From positions 58,578 through 122,577 of the forward strand of contig SUZR01000008.1 in assembly GCA_015059845.1 (NCBI GenBank): a stretch of 64,000 bases of DNA. The letters are read 5' to 3'. Position 1 is the first letter of the stretch; each line of letters starts with the position of its first letter. Below, in pieces: positions 45,355-55,050 of the stretch. Under the pieces are notes generated by a model. The model worked only from the letters and a program-made list of their open reading frames with translations. It did not search any database and was not told the DNA's origin. Source of the DNA: Rikenellaceae bacterium. Lineage in GTDB: Bacteria > Bacteroidota > Bacteroidia > Bacteroidales > Rikenellaceae. The translations under genes were made by a program, and so were the position numbers.

Positions 45355-45939
45355 ATGAGAAATAAATTCACTACACTAACCTCTACGGCAGTACCCCTGC
45401 CCATCGAGAACATCGACACCGACCAGATTATCCCCGCACGCTTCCTGAAGGCTACAACGCGCGAGGGCTTTGGCGAGAATCTATTCCGCGACTGGCGCTA
45501 CGACAAGGAGGGTAACCCGAAGGCTGACTTTGTGATGAACTCACCCATCTACTCTGGCCAGATTCTTATCGCAGGCAAGAACTTCGGTTGCGGCTCAAGC
45601 CGCGAGCACGCAGCGTGGGCTATTGACGGAGCAGGTTTCCGTGCCGTGGTATCGAGTTTCTTTGCCGATATCTTCCGCAACAACGCTCTCAACAACGGCC
45701 TGCTGCCTGTAACGGTTAGCGAGCAGATGCTATCCGAGATATTTGCGGCCGTAAAGGAGAACCCTGCAACAGAGATTAAGATTGACCTTCCTGCGCAGAC
45801 CATCGAGATAGTAGGCTCGGAGCATAAGGAGTCATTCGAGATTGCACCCTACAAGAAGCAGTGCCTTGTAAACGGCTATGACGATGTGGATTTTCTGGTG
45901 AGCATCCGTGAGGAAATAAAGGCTTTCGAGCAGAAATAA
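45355..45939 (+). CDS. leuD: 3-isopropylmalate dehydratase small subunit
   Basis: The 194-residue swivelling-domain subunit completes the LeuCD isomerase. It shows [18 protein letters not shown] at the N terminus and the substrate-binding segment [17 protein letters not shown] (about residues 78-94). The length is standard for LeuD. It lies 22 bp after leuC and 17 bp before leuB. Confidence 0.97.
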   Translation: MRNKFTTLTSTAVPLPIENIDTDQIIPARFLKATTREGFGENLFRDWRYDKEGNPKADFVMNSPIYSGQILIAGKNFGCGSSREHAAWAIDGAGFRAVVSSFFADIFRNNALNNGLLPVTVSEQMLSEIFAAVKENPATEIKIDLPAQTIEIVGSEHKESFEIAPYKKQCLVNGYDDVDFLVSIREEIKAFEQK

Positions 45940-45956
45940 ATTTTAGTGAAAAGACT

Positions 45957-47024
45957 ATGAAACAGATAAAAATTGCCGTACTTCCAGGTGACGGTATTGG
46001 TCCCGAGATTGTGGCACAGGCTGTAAAGGCCGTAGATGCCGTAGCGGCAAAATTTGATTATAAGGTTAGCTACACCCACGCCGTAGTGGGTGCTGCTGCT
46101 ATTGACGCCGTAGGCGACCCCTACCCTGAGGCTACGCACGAGGTGTGTATGGCTGCCGACGCCGTACTATTCGGTGCTATTGGCGACCCGCGCTTTGACA
46201 ACAACCCAGAGGCGAAGGTACGCCCTGAGCAGGGTCTGCTTGCTATGCGCAAGAAGTTGGGATTGTATGCCAACCTGCGCCCCGTGAATACCTTTGCATC
46301 GCTGTTGCACCGCTCTCCCCTGCGTTACGACTTGGTGGAGGGAGCTGATTTCCTGTGTGTACGCGAGCTTACGGGAGGTCTTTACTTTGGTCGTCCGCAG
46401 GGCCGCTCAGAGGATGGTAACACAGCATACGACACCTGCGTATATACACGCGAGGAGATTGAGCGCATCTGCCGCCTGGGCTTTGAGTATGCCGCAAAGC
46501 GTCGTGGTAAACTCACCGTTGTAGATAAGGCTAACGTGTTGGCTACATCGCGTCTGTGGCGCGAAACGGCCAAGGCTATGGAGACGGATTACCCCAATGT
46601 GGAGGTTGAGTATATGTTTGTGGACAACGCCGCAATGAAGATTATCCAGCAGCCCCGCCACTTCGATGTGGTTGTTACAGAGAATATGTTTGGCGATATC
46701 CTCACCGACGAGGCGAGCGTTATCACTGGCTCTCTCGGTCTTTTGCCCTCGGCCTCAATCGGTACGGGCACATCGCTATTTGAGCCCATTCACGGCTCAT
46801 ATCCTCAGGCTGCAGGCAAGAACATCGCTAACCCCATTGCAACGATTCTCTCGGCAGCAATGATGTTCGAGTACGCATTCTCGGATATGGAGGCTGGTGC
46901 CGCTATTCGCCGCGCCGTTGACCTATCAATCGAGAAGAACGTTGTAACTGAGGATATTGCGCCCGAAGGGGTTAAGCCCTCATCAACCACCGAGGTGGGT
47001 GACTTTATCGCATCCAACATATAA
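45957..47024 (+). CDS. leuB: 3-isopropylmalate dehydrogenase
   Basis: LeuB oxidatively decarboxylates isopropylmalate with NAD. The 355-residue enzyme has [13 protein letters not shown] at the N terminus, substrate-contacting Arg residues in NLRPVNTF and [11 protein letters not shown], and the metal and substrate block [19 protein letters not shown] contacts are in [21 protein letters not shown]. The length fits LeuB rather than isocitrate dehydrogenase, as does the operon. Confidence 0.97.
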   Translation: MKQIKIAVLPGDGIGPEIVAQAVKAVDAVAAKFDYKVSYTHAVVGAAAIDAVGDPYPEATHEVCMAADAVLFGAIGDPRFDNNPEAKVRPEQGLLAMRKKLGLYANLRPVNTFASLLHRSPLRYDLVEGADFLCVRELTGGLYFGRPQGRSEDGNTAYDTCVYTREEIERICRLGFEYAAKRRGKLTVVDKANVLATSRLWRETAKAMETDYPNVEVEYMFVDNAAMKIIQQPRHFDVVVTENMFGDILTDEASVITGSLGLLPSASIGTGTSLFEPIHGSYPQAAGKNIANPIATILSAAMMFEYAFSDMEAGAAIRRAVDLSIEKNVVTEDIAPEGVKPSSTTEVGDFIASNI

Positions 47025-47035
47025 AAATTAAGGCT

Positions 47036-48301
47036 ATGGGTAATGAGAAGAGATATTTTCCTGCGCTGAATGATATTATGACCGCCGAGCATACGCTCAG
47101 CGAGATACTATCGCCCACACCGCTGATTCATAACCGCAACCTATCGGACAAGTTCGGGGCTGAGATTATGCTCAAGCGCGAGGATTTGCAGGTGGTACGT
47201 TCGTACAAGATACGCGGTGCGTACAATATGATTCGCTCGCTCAATAAAGAACAGCTGGAGCGAGGCATTGTCTGCGCAAGTGCCGGTAATCACGCGCAGG
47301 GTGTTGCCTTGTCGTGCAACAAACTGGGTATAAAGGGTAAGATATTTATGCCCGTCACCACCCCCAAGCAGAAGATTAATCAAGTGAAGATGTTCGGCGG
47401 GGAGTATGTTGAAGTTGTTCTTGCCGGCGATACTTTCGACCACGCTAACCAGGCGGCCGAGAAGACGTGTCAGGAGGAGGGTAAGACCTTTATCCCGCCC
47501 TTCAACGACCCGAAGATTATCGAGGGTCAGGGTACTGTCGGACTGGAGATTCTCCAGCAGAGCCGCACGGCGATAGATTATGTTTTCGTACCCATTGGCG
47601 GTGGAGGTTTGGCATCGGGCATCGGCAGTGTCTTTAAGCAGATGTCTCCACAGACGAAAGTCATAGGCGTAGAGCCTGCAGGTGCAGCCGGTATGAAGCT
47701 CTCGTTCGAGCGCGGCGAGGTGACCGAATTGGACCATATCGAGAAGTTCGTTGATGGCGCGGCCGTACAGCGCGTGGGAGATATCACATTCGACGTGTGC
47801 CAGCAGGTGTTGGACGATATTGTAGTTGTTCCCGAGGGTAAGGTTTGTACCAAGATTCTGGAGCTTTACAACTTCGACGCCATTGTCGTTGAGCCCGCAG
47901 GCGCATTGAGTATCAGCGCATTGGATTACTACCGAGAGCAGATAAAGGGTAAAAATATTGTCTGCGTGGTAAGTGGCAGCAACAACGATATCGTGCGTAT
48001 GGAGGATATCAAGGAGCGTTCGCTGCTGTACGAGGGACTGAAGCACTATTTCGTTGTTCGTTTCCCGCAGCGTGCCGGGGCATTGCAGAACTTTGTTACA
48101 AATGTTCTCGGCCCGCACGACGATATCACCTACTTCGAGTACAAGAAGAAGACAAACCGCGAAAAGGGCCCTGTTCTGATTGGTATCGAGTTGCAGAACC
48201 CCGATGACTTTGCAGGCCTTACGGAGCGTATGTTGGCCAACAATATCGACTACCAATATCTGAATGCCAACCCCAGCCTGTTTGAGTTTCTGATTGGATA
48301 A
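47036..48301 (+). CDS. ilvA: Threonine ammonia-lyase (threonine deaminase)
   Basis: IlvA converts threonine to 2-ketobutyrate, the entry to isoleucine. The 421-residue enzyme has the PLP lysine in VVRSYKIRGAYNM (about residue 60), the phosphate loop GGGGLASGIG, and a C-terminal ACT-like regulatory domain (about residues 335-421, starting HYFVVRFPQRAGAL). It is therefore the single-ACT biosynthetic form and is likely inhibited by isoleucine. It is the last gene of the branched-chain operon, 11 bp after leuB. A long antisense open frame across it is a shadow. Confidence 0.97.
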   Translation: MGNEKRYFPALNDIMTAEHTLSEILSPTPLIHNRNLSDKFGAEIMLKREDLQVVRSYKIRGAYNMIRSLNKEQLERGIVCASAGNHAQGVALSCNKLGIKGKIFMPVTTPKQKINQVKMFGGEYVEVVLAGDTFDHANQAAEKTCQEEGKTFIPPFNDPKIIEGQGTVGLEILQQSRTAIDYVFVPIGGGGLASGIGSVFKQMSPQTKVIGVEPAGAAGMKLSFERGEVTELDHIEKFVDGAAVQRVGDITFDVCQQVLDDIVVVPEGKVCTKILELYNFDAIVVEPAGALSISALDYYREQIKGKNIVCVVSGSNNDIVRMEDIKERSLLYEGLKHYFVVRFPQRAGALQNFVTNVLGPHDDITYFEYKKKTNREKGPVLIGIELQNPDDFAGLTERMLANNIDYQYLNANPSLFEFLIG

Positions 48302-48340
48302 CGTCTCGACACGAAATGTTTAACACTAAAACTATAAAGA

Positions 48341-48715
48341 ATGAAATTAATTGGTAATATTATTTGGGTTATCTTTGGCGGACTTATTCTCTCGCTGGGA
48401 TACCTCTTTGGCGGACTTGTTCTCTGCCTTACCATTGTGGGTATTCCCTTTGGCGTGCAGATTATGCGCCTGGGAATGTTTGCATTGTGGCCCTTCGGTG
48501 GCGATGTTAAGCCGCAGGACAACGCTGGCGGATGCCTCTCAATCCTGATGAATGTATTGTGGATTATCTTCGGCGGCATCGAGGTTGCCCTCACGCACCT
48601 CACGCTCGGCGTAATCTTCTGCTGTACCATCATCGGCATACCGTTCGGCTTGCAGCACTTCAAACTTATGCTCTACGCGTTGCTTCCCTTTGGTCATCGC
48701 GTAGTACGCAACTAA
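48341..48715 (+). CDS. YccF domain-containing inner-membrane protein
   Basis: A 124-residue membrane protein built of two tandem YccF repeats, each a hydrophobic hairpin with LCLTIVGIPFGVQ or FCCTIIGIPFGLQ and an FALWPFG/YALLPFG end. The function of YccF proteins is unknown. It follows ilvA after 39 bp without a recognisable promoter and may simply be the tail of the ilv-leu transcript. A strong terminator follows at once. Confidence 0.9.
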   Translation: MKLIGNIIWVIFGGLILSLGYLFGGLVLCLTIVGIPFGVQIMRLGMFALWPFGGDVKPQDNAGGCLSILMNVLWIIFGGIEVALTHLTLGVIFCCTIIGIPFGLQHFKLMLYALLPFGHRVVRN

Positions 48716-48748
48716 AAAAAGGCGCAGGACAAAATCCTGCGCTTTTTA
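48714..48748. terminator. Bidirectional intrinsic terminator between yccF and the TonB receptor gene
   Basis: GCGCAGGA (48722-48729), a 5-base loop and TCCTGCGC (48735-48742), flanked by seven A's on the left and five T's on the right. It ends transcription of the ilv-leu-yccF run and, in the other direction, of the receptor gene whose stop codon is adjacent. Confidence 0.9.
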
Positions 48749-48749
48749 T

Positions 48750-51155
48750 TTAGAAGTCCTTACCCTCAAATACAGCACCCTTCGATACGGCTCCCGTATG
48801 CTCCTTATGCTTCGAGTTAAAGACGTAGCTTATCGAGAGAACAATATTCGGATAACGCGGTCGCACGTGTGTTGTAGAGTTCAGCGTGGGCGATATTCGA
48901 TAGTTATTGTATCGTGCCGTGCGGAAGACATCGTGCGCCACAATCGAGGCCGAAATCTTATTCTTGAACAGCTGCTGGCGGAAGGCGAGGTCAAAGTAAC
49001 AATATGCATCCTCGCGACCCTGCGTCAAAACAGTAGGACCAACAACATTTGCATCAAACTGCAAGCGTGAGGTACGGCCCAACGTGAAGTTATTTATCAT
49101 CGAGGCGGTATATCCCGTATTCTCTGAGTCGGTACAACCCTCATAGTCGGCATCGAACTTATAGTCAAACAGGCTGGCATTCACGTTCATACTCCACCAG
49201 CGAGCAGCCTTCACCTGCGCACTCATCTCAACGCCCCACGTGCGGTCATTACCCGCATTGATTAACGAGTCGAGTGTAACACCCGGCTCATAAGCCACAC
49301 GCACACGCTCACGCACACCTGTGCGATGGCGATAGTAGCCCGTAACGGAGATTGTATTCTCCTCGGCAATGGTCTTACGATAGCCCACCTCGGCCGAGTG
49401 GATATACTCAGGTTTAATATCGGGGTTACCCGTCATCTTAGTATAGTAATCCTCGTATGTAATATAGGGCTCCAACTGCCATATACCGGGGCGGTTGGTA
49501 CGGTATGAGTAACCAGCCGAGATAAAGTTCTTGCCCGGAGCCTCATACATCAAGTGAGCCGAAGGGAACAGCTCCATACGCTTTATATAACGGCTCATAC
49601 CCTCAATTTCGATATCCATCTGGTCGATGGTATGGTCGGCACGTACACCTGCCTCAACCGACAACGGTCCGAACTTATCGTTGAGCATAAGGTATGCCGA
49701 GTGAATCTGTCGGCGATAGAAGAAGGGGGCGTGGAGGTCATCCTGCCATACATAGTCGTGCTGGGCACGATCCCAATACTTAATATTATAATCACCGTGC
49801 TCGCTGTATGATGTGTATTGATAGCCCACCTCGGCCTTGCCACCCTCGCGGTAGTTGAGCTGGTAGCTCATCGTACCGTCAAAATCCCAGTGGTGCTCGC
49901 TCTCGTAGCCACGTGTACCCTCATATCGCTCGCCCGACATATCGAACATATTACTCTCGGTGTACTCCAGTGCATACCAATCGTAGCGCAGACGACCCGT
50001 GATGGCAAACTTATCGCCTCGCTCGTTGATTTTCCAGACGTAGTCGGTAGCAATCTGTGCTAACTGCTTCTCGTTTGAGATACCGTCCTTACTATTGTAG
50101 AGATTATCATTAAGAACAACATCGCCCTTCATTCGATGCTCATCGTAGAGCATCTCACCTCCACGGCCTGTCTTGGTCATACCGCCCTGCAACTCAACCA
50201 ATAGCGAATGGCCGTTCTTACCCAGCTCCCAGCCTACACGGCCTATATATGAGGCATTATTACTCTCTCGAATACCATCAGCCTTCGAGGTTGTCACGTA
50301 GTCGTCAACGATTGTTGTCTTGGTCTGGTCGAAATCACTCTTACCGCGCTTCTCCGAGCCCGCTACACCTACATACCAACGGCTTGCGCCCTTCTTGTAA
50401 CTGAGCAGCACATCCGTATTCCACGCACCGATGGTACTACCCGACACATTCACCGAGCCACTCACGCCCTGCTGGTCGTGACGCTTGGTTATGATGTTGA
50501 TGATACCCACATCGCCATCGGTCTTATATCGTGCCGAGGGGGTTGTGATAATCTCAATATCCTCGATATTGGCTGCAGGTATCTGGTCCAGAGCCTGCGT
50601 ACCCTCCAATGCGCTCTGCTTACCATCGACATATACAAGGAAGCCAGAGCTTCCACGGAACGACACCCCACCCTCTGCATCTACACGAACCGAGGGAGTG
50701 AGCTTCAACACATCAACGGCCGTACCACCCGATGCGGCGAGCGACGATGAGCCACTGATACGCTGGCGGTCGAGTTTATATACAATCTTACTCCTCTCGC
50801 CCGTCACAACAACCTCCTCGAGGCCCGTTTCATTCATTGAAAGAGAGATTGTCCCCAAATCGGTACTCTTCCCAGCGCCAAATGCTATCGGCTCACTCAC
50901 AAAGGGTTGATAACCAACGAGCATTACGGTAACTACAAACTCTCCTTCGCGCACACGGTCAATCGTGAACGAGCCCTCCTTGACGGTTGTAGAGGCTACG
51001 GTGTTATTCTCATTATCGGTCACCACAACATCTGCAAACTCAATTGCATTTCCTGTGGCAGCATCCACTACGCGTCCTGTAAGAGCAGGTTTGGTCTGTG
51101 CAAAAAGTATTGTCGCACAAAACAGAGAGATAAAAGTAAGGGTAAGATGTCTCAT
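48750..51155 (-). CDS. TonB-dependent outer-membrane receptor (non-SusC type)
   Basis: An 801-residue outer-membrane beta barrel. After a signal peptide (about 1-19) comes a carboxypeptidase-regulatory-like domain (about 22-105, LTGRVVDAATGNAIEFADV), a plug domain (about 125-225, VVVTGERSKIVYKLDRQRI and IEIITTPSARYKTDGDVGIINIITK), and an outer-membrane beta-barrel domain to the C terminus. It lacks a SusD partner and is not of SusC length. The ligand is unknown; siderophore, metal or small peptide are possible. It appears monocistronic, with its own -7 box at 51208-51215. Confidence 0.92.
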   Translation of the reverse strand: MRHLTLTFISLFCATILFAQTKPALTGRVVDAATGNAIEFADVVVTDNENNTVASTTVKEGSFTIDRVREGEFVVTVMLVGYQPFVSEPIAFGAGKSTDLGTISLSMNETGLEEVVVTGERSKIVYKLDRQRISGSSSLAASGGTAVDVLKLTPSVRVDAEGGVSFRGSSGFLVYVDGKQSALEGTQALDQIPAANIEDIEIITTPSARYKTDGDVGIINIITKRHDQQGVSGSVNVSGSTIGAWNTDVLLSYKKGASRWYVGVAGSEKRGKSDFDQTKTTIVDDYVTTSKADGIRESNNASYIGRVGWELGKNGHSLLVELQGGMTKTGRGGEMLYDEHRMKGDVVLNDNLYNSKDGISNEKQLAQIATDYVWKINERGDKFAITGRLRYDWYALEYTESNMFDMSGERYEGTRGYESEHHWDFDGTMSYQLNYREGGKAEVGYQYTSYSEHGDYNIKYWDRAQHDYVWQDDLHAPFFYRRQIHSAYLMLNDKFGPLSVEAGVRADHTIDQMDIEIEGMSRYIKRMELFPSAHLMYEAPGKNFISAGYSYRTNRPGIWQLEPYITYEDYYTKMTGNPDIKPEYIHSAEVGYRKTIAEENTISVTGYYRHRTGVRERVRVAYEPGVTLDSLINAGNDRTWGVEMSAQVKAARWWSMNVNASLFDYKFDADYEGCTDSENTGYTASMINNFTLGRTSRLQFDANVVGPTVLTQGREDAYCYFDLAFRQQLFKNKISASIVAHDVFRTARYNNYRISPTLNSTTHVRPRYPNIVLSISYVFNSKHKEHTGAVSKGAVFEGKDF

Positions 51156-51207
51156 TTTTGTAAATATATAATCTTAGGAAAAGCCATTTTGGAGGCCATA
51201 TCAAAAA

Positions 51208-51215
51208 CAAAGGTA
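51208..51215 (-). promoter_or_regulatory. Probable -7 element for the TonB receptor gene
   Basis: TACCTTTG on the minus strand matches TAnnTTTG, about 53 bp upstream of the start codon. No clear -33 match is seen. Confidence 0.45.
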
Positions 51216-51269
51216 ATAAAATCACCGTTTATATCATTGATTTACATCAAAAAAGTGTTCGCACGACAT

Positions 51270-51298
51270 AAAAAAAGGTATCCCTTGCAGGATACCTC
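51270..51298 (-). terminator. Intrinsic terminator after the sugar transporter gene
   Basis: On the minus strand GGTATCC pairs with GGATACC (51296-51290 and 51283-51277) around a 6-base loop, followed by seven T's. It lies 24 bp after the transporter stop codon. Confidence 0.88.
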
Positions 51299-51321
51299 AC
51301 ATATTGAAAACGGTGCGATAG

Positions 51322-52332
51322 TTAATTCCCTCCGGCCACGACAATCATCGCCAGACCCGCAATGAAAAAGAGGAACATAACCGTCAGCAGAGTGTTGGTC
51401 TTGCTGTCGCTACCCTTAAACTCCTTCCAGATAAATACGCCCCACGCAGCGGCAATCATCGGCGCACCCTGACCCAAGGCATACGAGATTGCAGCTCCGG
51501 CCTTGCCGGCTGCGATATAGCTGAAGGCCGTACCCAAGCACCATATAGCACCGCCCAAAACACCTACGAGGTGCGTAGAGAGCGTACCCTTAAAATATTC
51601 GCTATACGACACAGGCTCACCCACAAACGGGCGGCGCATAACCAGTGTATTAAAGACAAAATTACTCAACAGCACACCAATCGAGAATACAAATATTGCC
51701 GAGTAGGGCGTAAGCATACCCGCCGTAGGCTGCTCGAAGTTATCCAAATCCATAGCGGCGGCCACAAAGCGGTAGAAGAACGACATCAGCACACCCGCAA
51801 CCATCGAGAGGATGATACCCTTACGATTCGAGGCGCTCGCCTCGCCGCTCTTTGTCATACGACCCGAAGCCAAACCATTACAGATAATAGCCACAACAAC
51901 CAATGCCACACCGATAAAGAGCAGCGTAGGGTCGCCCTTAGGCGCACCCATATAGTTGATTATAACGCCAAGCACCAATGCCAGACCCACGCCCAGCGGG
52001 AAGGCCACAGACATACCTGCCAACGAGACCGAAGCCGAGAGCAGGATATTCGAGGCATTGAATATCACACCGCCAATCAACACGCTGATAATACCCTTGC
52101 CATCGGCCTGCATCAAGTCCTCGACAAAGGGACGGCCCTCGCTACCGATGCTTCCCATCGTGAAGCCCAGCACAAGAGCGAAAAGCACCATACCGATAAC
52201 GTAGTCCCAATAGAAGAGTTCATAACGCCACGTCTTGCCTGCAAGTTTCTGTGTATTACCCCACGAGCCCCAGCAGAGCATCGTTATAAAGCAGAAAACA
52301 ACTGCCAACAGATAACTATTTACAATAAACAT
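51322..52332 (-). CDS. GRP-type sugar transporter (DMT superfamily)
   Basis: A 336-residue inner-membrane protein with ten predicted helices, resembling the glucose/ribose porter (RbsU/GlcU-like) family in the drug/metabolite transporter superfamily. Recognisable parts are the first helix MLCWGSWGNTQKLAG, NILLSASVSLAGMSVAFPLGVGLALVLG and AISYALGQGAPMIAAAWGVF. It follows ribokinase by 20 bp, so uptake of ribose or a related pentose is the most likely role. Bacteroidota proteins of this type are sometimes annotated as multidrug transporters, which the context argues against. Confidence 0.85.
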   Translation of the reverse strand: MFIVNSYLLAVVFCFITMLCWGSWGNTQKLAGKTWRYELFYWDYVIGMVLFALVLGFTMGSIGSEGRPFVEDLMQADGKGIISVLIGGVIFNASNILLSASVSLAGMSVAFPLGVGLALVLGVIINYMGAPKGDPTLLFIGVALVVVAIICNGLASGRMTKSGEASASNRKGIILSMVAGVLMSFFYRFVAAAMDLDNFEQPTAGMLTPYSAIFVFSIGVLLSNFVFNTLVMRRPFVGEPVSYSEYFKGTLSTHLVGVLGGAIWCLGTAFSYIAAGKAGAAISYALGQGAPMIAAAWGVFIWKEFKGSDSKTNTLLTVMFLFFIAGLAMIVVAGGN

Positions 52333-52352
52333 AATTTATGGTTTTAGGTTAA

Positions 52353-53276
52353 TTATTTTCTCTGTTTCATCGCCGCAATCTCCTCACGTGTCGGGGCTGC
52401 CGGCTGCGCTCCCATACGTGTTACGCTTATAGCTCCTGCAATGTTGGCCTCACGCACAGCCTCAATAAGGCTCTTGCCCTCGGCAATGACGCTCGCCAGA
52501 ACACCATTATAAGTATCGCCTGCAGCCGTAGTATCCACAGCCTCAACCTTCAGCGCCTCCACACGCATAAACATCGAGCCATCATATACCAACGAGCCAT
52601 CGCTACCCAACGTTATAATAACATTTTTCGGACCCATCTCGTGAATAGCCTTCGCAGCACGGTGGGCACTCTCCATATCCGTAACCTCTATGCCCGAGAT
52701 ATGTGATGCCTCACTACGATTAGGTGTAATCAGGAAGAGGTCTTTCAGCAACTCTTCACTCAACGCCTCCGCAGGGGCTGGGGCTGGATTCAGAATAACG
52801 GGAATACCAGCCTTTGCTGCCATACGGGCAGCATAAGCAACAGTCTCTATGGGACTCTCCAGCTGCATCAACACAACATCGGCCTTAAGAATCTCCTCAG
52901 CGGCGGTATCAATATCGGCAGGCGAGAGGTACATATTTGCTCCTCCAGCCACGACAATACAATTCTCGGCATCCTTATCGATGGTAATCAGAGCCACGCC
53001 CGAGGGATGCTCCTTATCGACAAAGACGTAGTCGGTAACGATTCCATCCTCAGCCATAGATTTTCGTACCTGACGACCAAAGAGGTCATCACCCGTCTTA
53101 GCCACAAATACCACGCGATTACCATAACGTGCTGCAGCCACAGCCTGATTGGCTCCCTTACCTCCGGCATTCATAAAGAAATCGCCACCCAATACGGTCT
53201 CGCCGCCCGCAGGAAGGTGCGACGTCTTGACCACCATATCGGTGTTGCTGCTGCCGATAACGACTATATTTTTCAT
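52353..53276 (-). CDS. rbsK: Ribokinase
   Basis: A PfkB-family kinase that phosphorylates ribose at O5. The 307-residue enzyme has the substrate motif GGKGANQAVAAAR (about residues 38-50) and the PfkB C-terminal signature DTTAAGDTYNGVLAS with the catalytic Asp. NPAPAPA and ITPNRSEA flank the middle domain. It is the first gene of a two-gene operon with the sugar transporter, from a strong promoter at 53306-53337. Confidence 0.95.
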   Translation of the reverse strand: MKNIVVIGSSNTDMVVKTSHLPAGGETVLGGDFFMNAGGKGANQAVAAARYGNRVVFVAKTGDDLFGRQVRKSMAEDGIVTDYVFVDKEHPSGVALITIDKDAENCIVVAGGANMYLSPADIDTAAEEILKADVVLMQLESPIETVAYAARMAAKAGIPVILNPAPAPAEALSEELLKDLFLITPNRSEASHISGIEVTDMESAHRAAKAIHEMGPKNVIITLGSDGSLVYDGSMFMRVEALKVEAVDTTAAGDTYNGVLASVIAEGKSLIEAVREANIAGAISVTRMGAQPAAPTREEIAAMKQRK

Positions 53277-53305
53277 AATATGAAGTTTTTTAGATATAAC
53301 TCATT

Positions 53306-53337
53306 CAAAGATACGATTTTTCCTTCGTAGATACAAA
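53306..53337 (-). promoter_or_regulatory. Promoter of the rbsK-transporter operon
   Basis: On the minus strand: TTTG (53337-53334), a 20-bp spacer and TATCTTTG (53313-53306), a full consensus match. The TTTG lies in the T-tract of the deoD terminator, so the two signals share bases. Confidence 0.8.
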
Positions 53338-53364
53338 AAGAGCGAGCAAATATTATGCCCGCTC
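53335..53364 (-). terminator. Intrinsic terminator after deoD
   Basis: On the minus strand GAGCGGGCA (53364-53356) pairs with TGCTCGCTC (53348-53340, one G-U) around a 7-base loop and runs into five T's. It lies 20 bp after the deoD stop and overlaps the rbsK -33 element. Confidence 0.85.
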
Positions 53365-53384
53365 CTATGCATAAGGAATTTTCC

Positions 53385-54095
53385 CTATATAATATCGAAA
53401 GCTATCTCCATCATATTGGTAAACGAGGTCTGTCGCTGCTCGGCCGAGCACGCCTCGCCCGTAACCAGCGAATCCGAAATGGTACAGATGCACAGTGCTT
53501 TATTGCCACTGCGTGCCGCATTCATATAAAGCGCAGCCGCCTCCATCTCTACGGCCAGTACACCCATCTTCTGCCACGCCTTCCAGCCATCAGCCGAATC
53601 GCCATAGAAGACATCGCTCGAAAGAATGTTACCAACCTTATACCTCACACCCATCTGCTCGGCCTTCTCCACCGCAGCACGCGCCAAAGCGAAGTCTGCC
53701 GTAGGTGAGAATATACCCGGCAGGCCATACTGCGCACCATAGTTTGAGTCGGTGCAGGCACCGATGCCCACAACCACATCGCCCAACTGTAAATCGGGAT
53801 GATATGCACCAGCCGAGCCTGTACGGATAATGCTCTTCACGCCGTAGAAGTTAAACAGCTCGTAGGTGTAGATACCAATCGAGGGAATACCCATACCGTG
53901 TCCCTGAACAGATACTCGCTTACCCTTATACTCTCCCGTATAGCCCAGCATACCACGTACGTTGTTATACTGAACGGGGTTTTCGAGAAAATTCTCTGCC
54001 ATAAACTTTGCACGCAACGGATCGCCAGCCATAATGACCTTCTCGGCAATCTCGCCCTCGCGAGCACCAATGTGCGGTGTGGGAATCTTAGCCAT
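53385..54095 (-). CDS. deoD: Purine nucleoside phosphorylase, DeoD type
   Basis: A hexameric-type phosphorylase releasing purine bases and (deoxy)ribose-1-phosphate. The 236-residue protein has the phosphate and nucleoside sites [50 protein letters not shown], and the substrate block [16 protein letters not shown] with the C-terminal ISDSLVTGE (catalytic Asp). It begins 11 bp after the nagB stop. With ribokinase and the nucleobase permease nearby, the region supports nucleoside scavenging. Confidence 0.97.
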   Translation of the reverse strand: MAKIPTPHIGAREGEIAEKVIMAGDPLRAKFMAENFLENPVQYNNVRGMLGYTGEYKGKRVSVQGHGMGIPSIGIYTYELFNFYGVKSIIRTGSAGAYHPDLQLGDVVVGIGACTDSNYGAQYGLPGIFSPTADFALARAAVEKAEQMGVRYKVGNILSSDVFYGDSADGWKAWQKMGVLAVEMEAAALYMNAARSGNKALCICTISDSLVTGEACSAEQRQTSFTNMMEIAFDII

Positions 54096-54106
54096 CGTAT
54101 TATCTT

Positions 54107-54898
54107 TTACAGGTTATCCTTCTCAATATCCTTGAAATAACGGTATGTATTTACCTTCAACTCGCCAACGGCGGGCTCGTCACATACCAAAATACCCTTC
54201 GGGTGCATCTGCAATGCTGTGATAGTCCACGCGTGAGATACAGAGCCCTCAACGCACTGCTGCACAGCACGAGCCTTCTTGTGACCCAGAGCCAATACCA
54301 GCACCTGCTTTGCTGAGCATACGGTAGCAACACCAACGGTCAAAGCCAACTTGGGCACCTTGTTTACATCGTTGTCGAAGAAACGTGAGTTAACGATAAT
54401 GGTATCCTCTGTCAAGGTCTTTACGCGTGTACGTGAGTTGAGTGATGAGAAGGGCTCGTTGAATGCCAAGTGGCCATCCTCGCCTACACCGCCGATAAAG
54501 AGGTCGATACCTCCGGCAGCCTCAATACGCTTCTCGTAACCCTCACACTCGGCAGCCAAGTCCTCGGCGTTACCGTTAAGGATGTTTACATTCTCGCGCT
54601 TGATATCAACGTGAGAGAAGAAGTTGTTCCACATAAATGAGTGGTAGCTCTCGGGATGCTCCTCGGGAAGGCCTACATACTCATCCATATTGAACGTTAC
54701 AACATTTGCAAACGACACCTTACCAGCCTTGTAAAGCTCGATAAGCTCTGCGTACATACCCAAGGGAGTTGAGCCCGTAGGAAGGCCCAAAACAAAAGGT
54801 TCGCTGCAAACTGCTGCCTTTGCGTTAATCTGAGCTGCTACATAGTGCGCAGCCCAACGGCCAGCATCGGCCGATGTGTTTTCAATAATTACTCTCAT
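54107..54898 (-). CDS. nagB: Glucosamine-6-phosphate deaminase
   Basis: NagB converts glucosamine-6-phosphate to fructose-6-phosphate and ammonia, the last step of amino-sugar catabolism. The 263-residue enzyme keeps all catalytic residues: Asp in FNMDEYVGL (about residue 72) and the Asp/His/Glu set in [13 protein letters not shown] (about 138-150). Length and motifs match the E. coli enzyme. It is co-transcribed with deoD. No clear TAnnTTTG box was found before it. Confidence 0.97.
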   Translation of the reverse strand: MRVIIENTSADAGRWAAHYVAAQINAKAAVCSEPFVLGLPTGSTPLGMYAELIELYKAGKVSFANVVTFNMDEYVGLPEEHPESYHSFMWNNFFSHVDIKRENVNILNGNAEDLAAECEGYEKRIEAAGGIDLFIGGVGEDGHLAFNEPFSSLNSRTRVKTLTEDTIIVNSRFFDNDVNKVPKLALTVGVATVCSAKQVLVLALGHKKARAVQQCVEGSVSHAWTITALQMHPKGILVCDEPAVGELKVNTYRYFKDIEKDNL

Positions 54899-54976
54899 TG
54901 TTTATATTGTTTAATCTATATGCTTATTTTATTGCAATCCTACCTCCTATAAGAAATTGTATAACAAGAGCTATTT

Positions 54977-55035
54977 TAACCCACCACAAGGGGGCTTTCC
55001 CTCCTCGCGGCTCCGAGGGTCAAACTCTGTTAGTA
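54977..55035. repeat. Candidate copy B of the dispersed intergenic repeat
   Basis: This stretch between nagB and the NagB-PIG-L gene contains ACCCACC, GGGGCTTT and GCGGCTCC in the same order as the element at 9015-9130, with a CCCTC/GAGGG inverted repeat (54999-55019). The resemblance is partial and may be chance, since both are C/G rich. Confidence 0.35.
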
Positions 55036-55050
55036 GTCTATAAGTCCTTA

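Noticed and set aside
47141..48256. A 371-codon open frame antisense to ilvA
   Set aside because: It lies wholly inside ilvA, shows no recognisable domain and has the composition of a reverse-complement shadow produced by codon bias.
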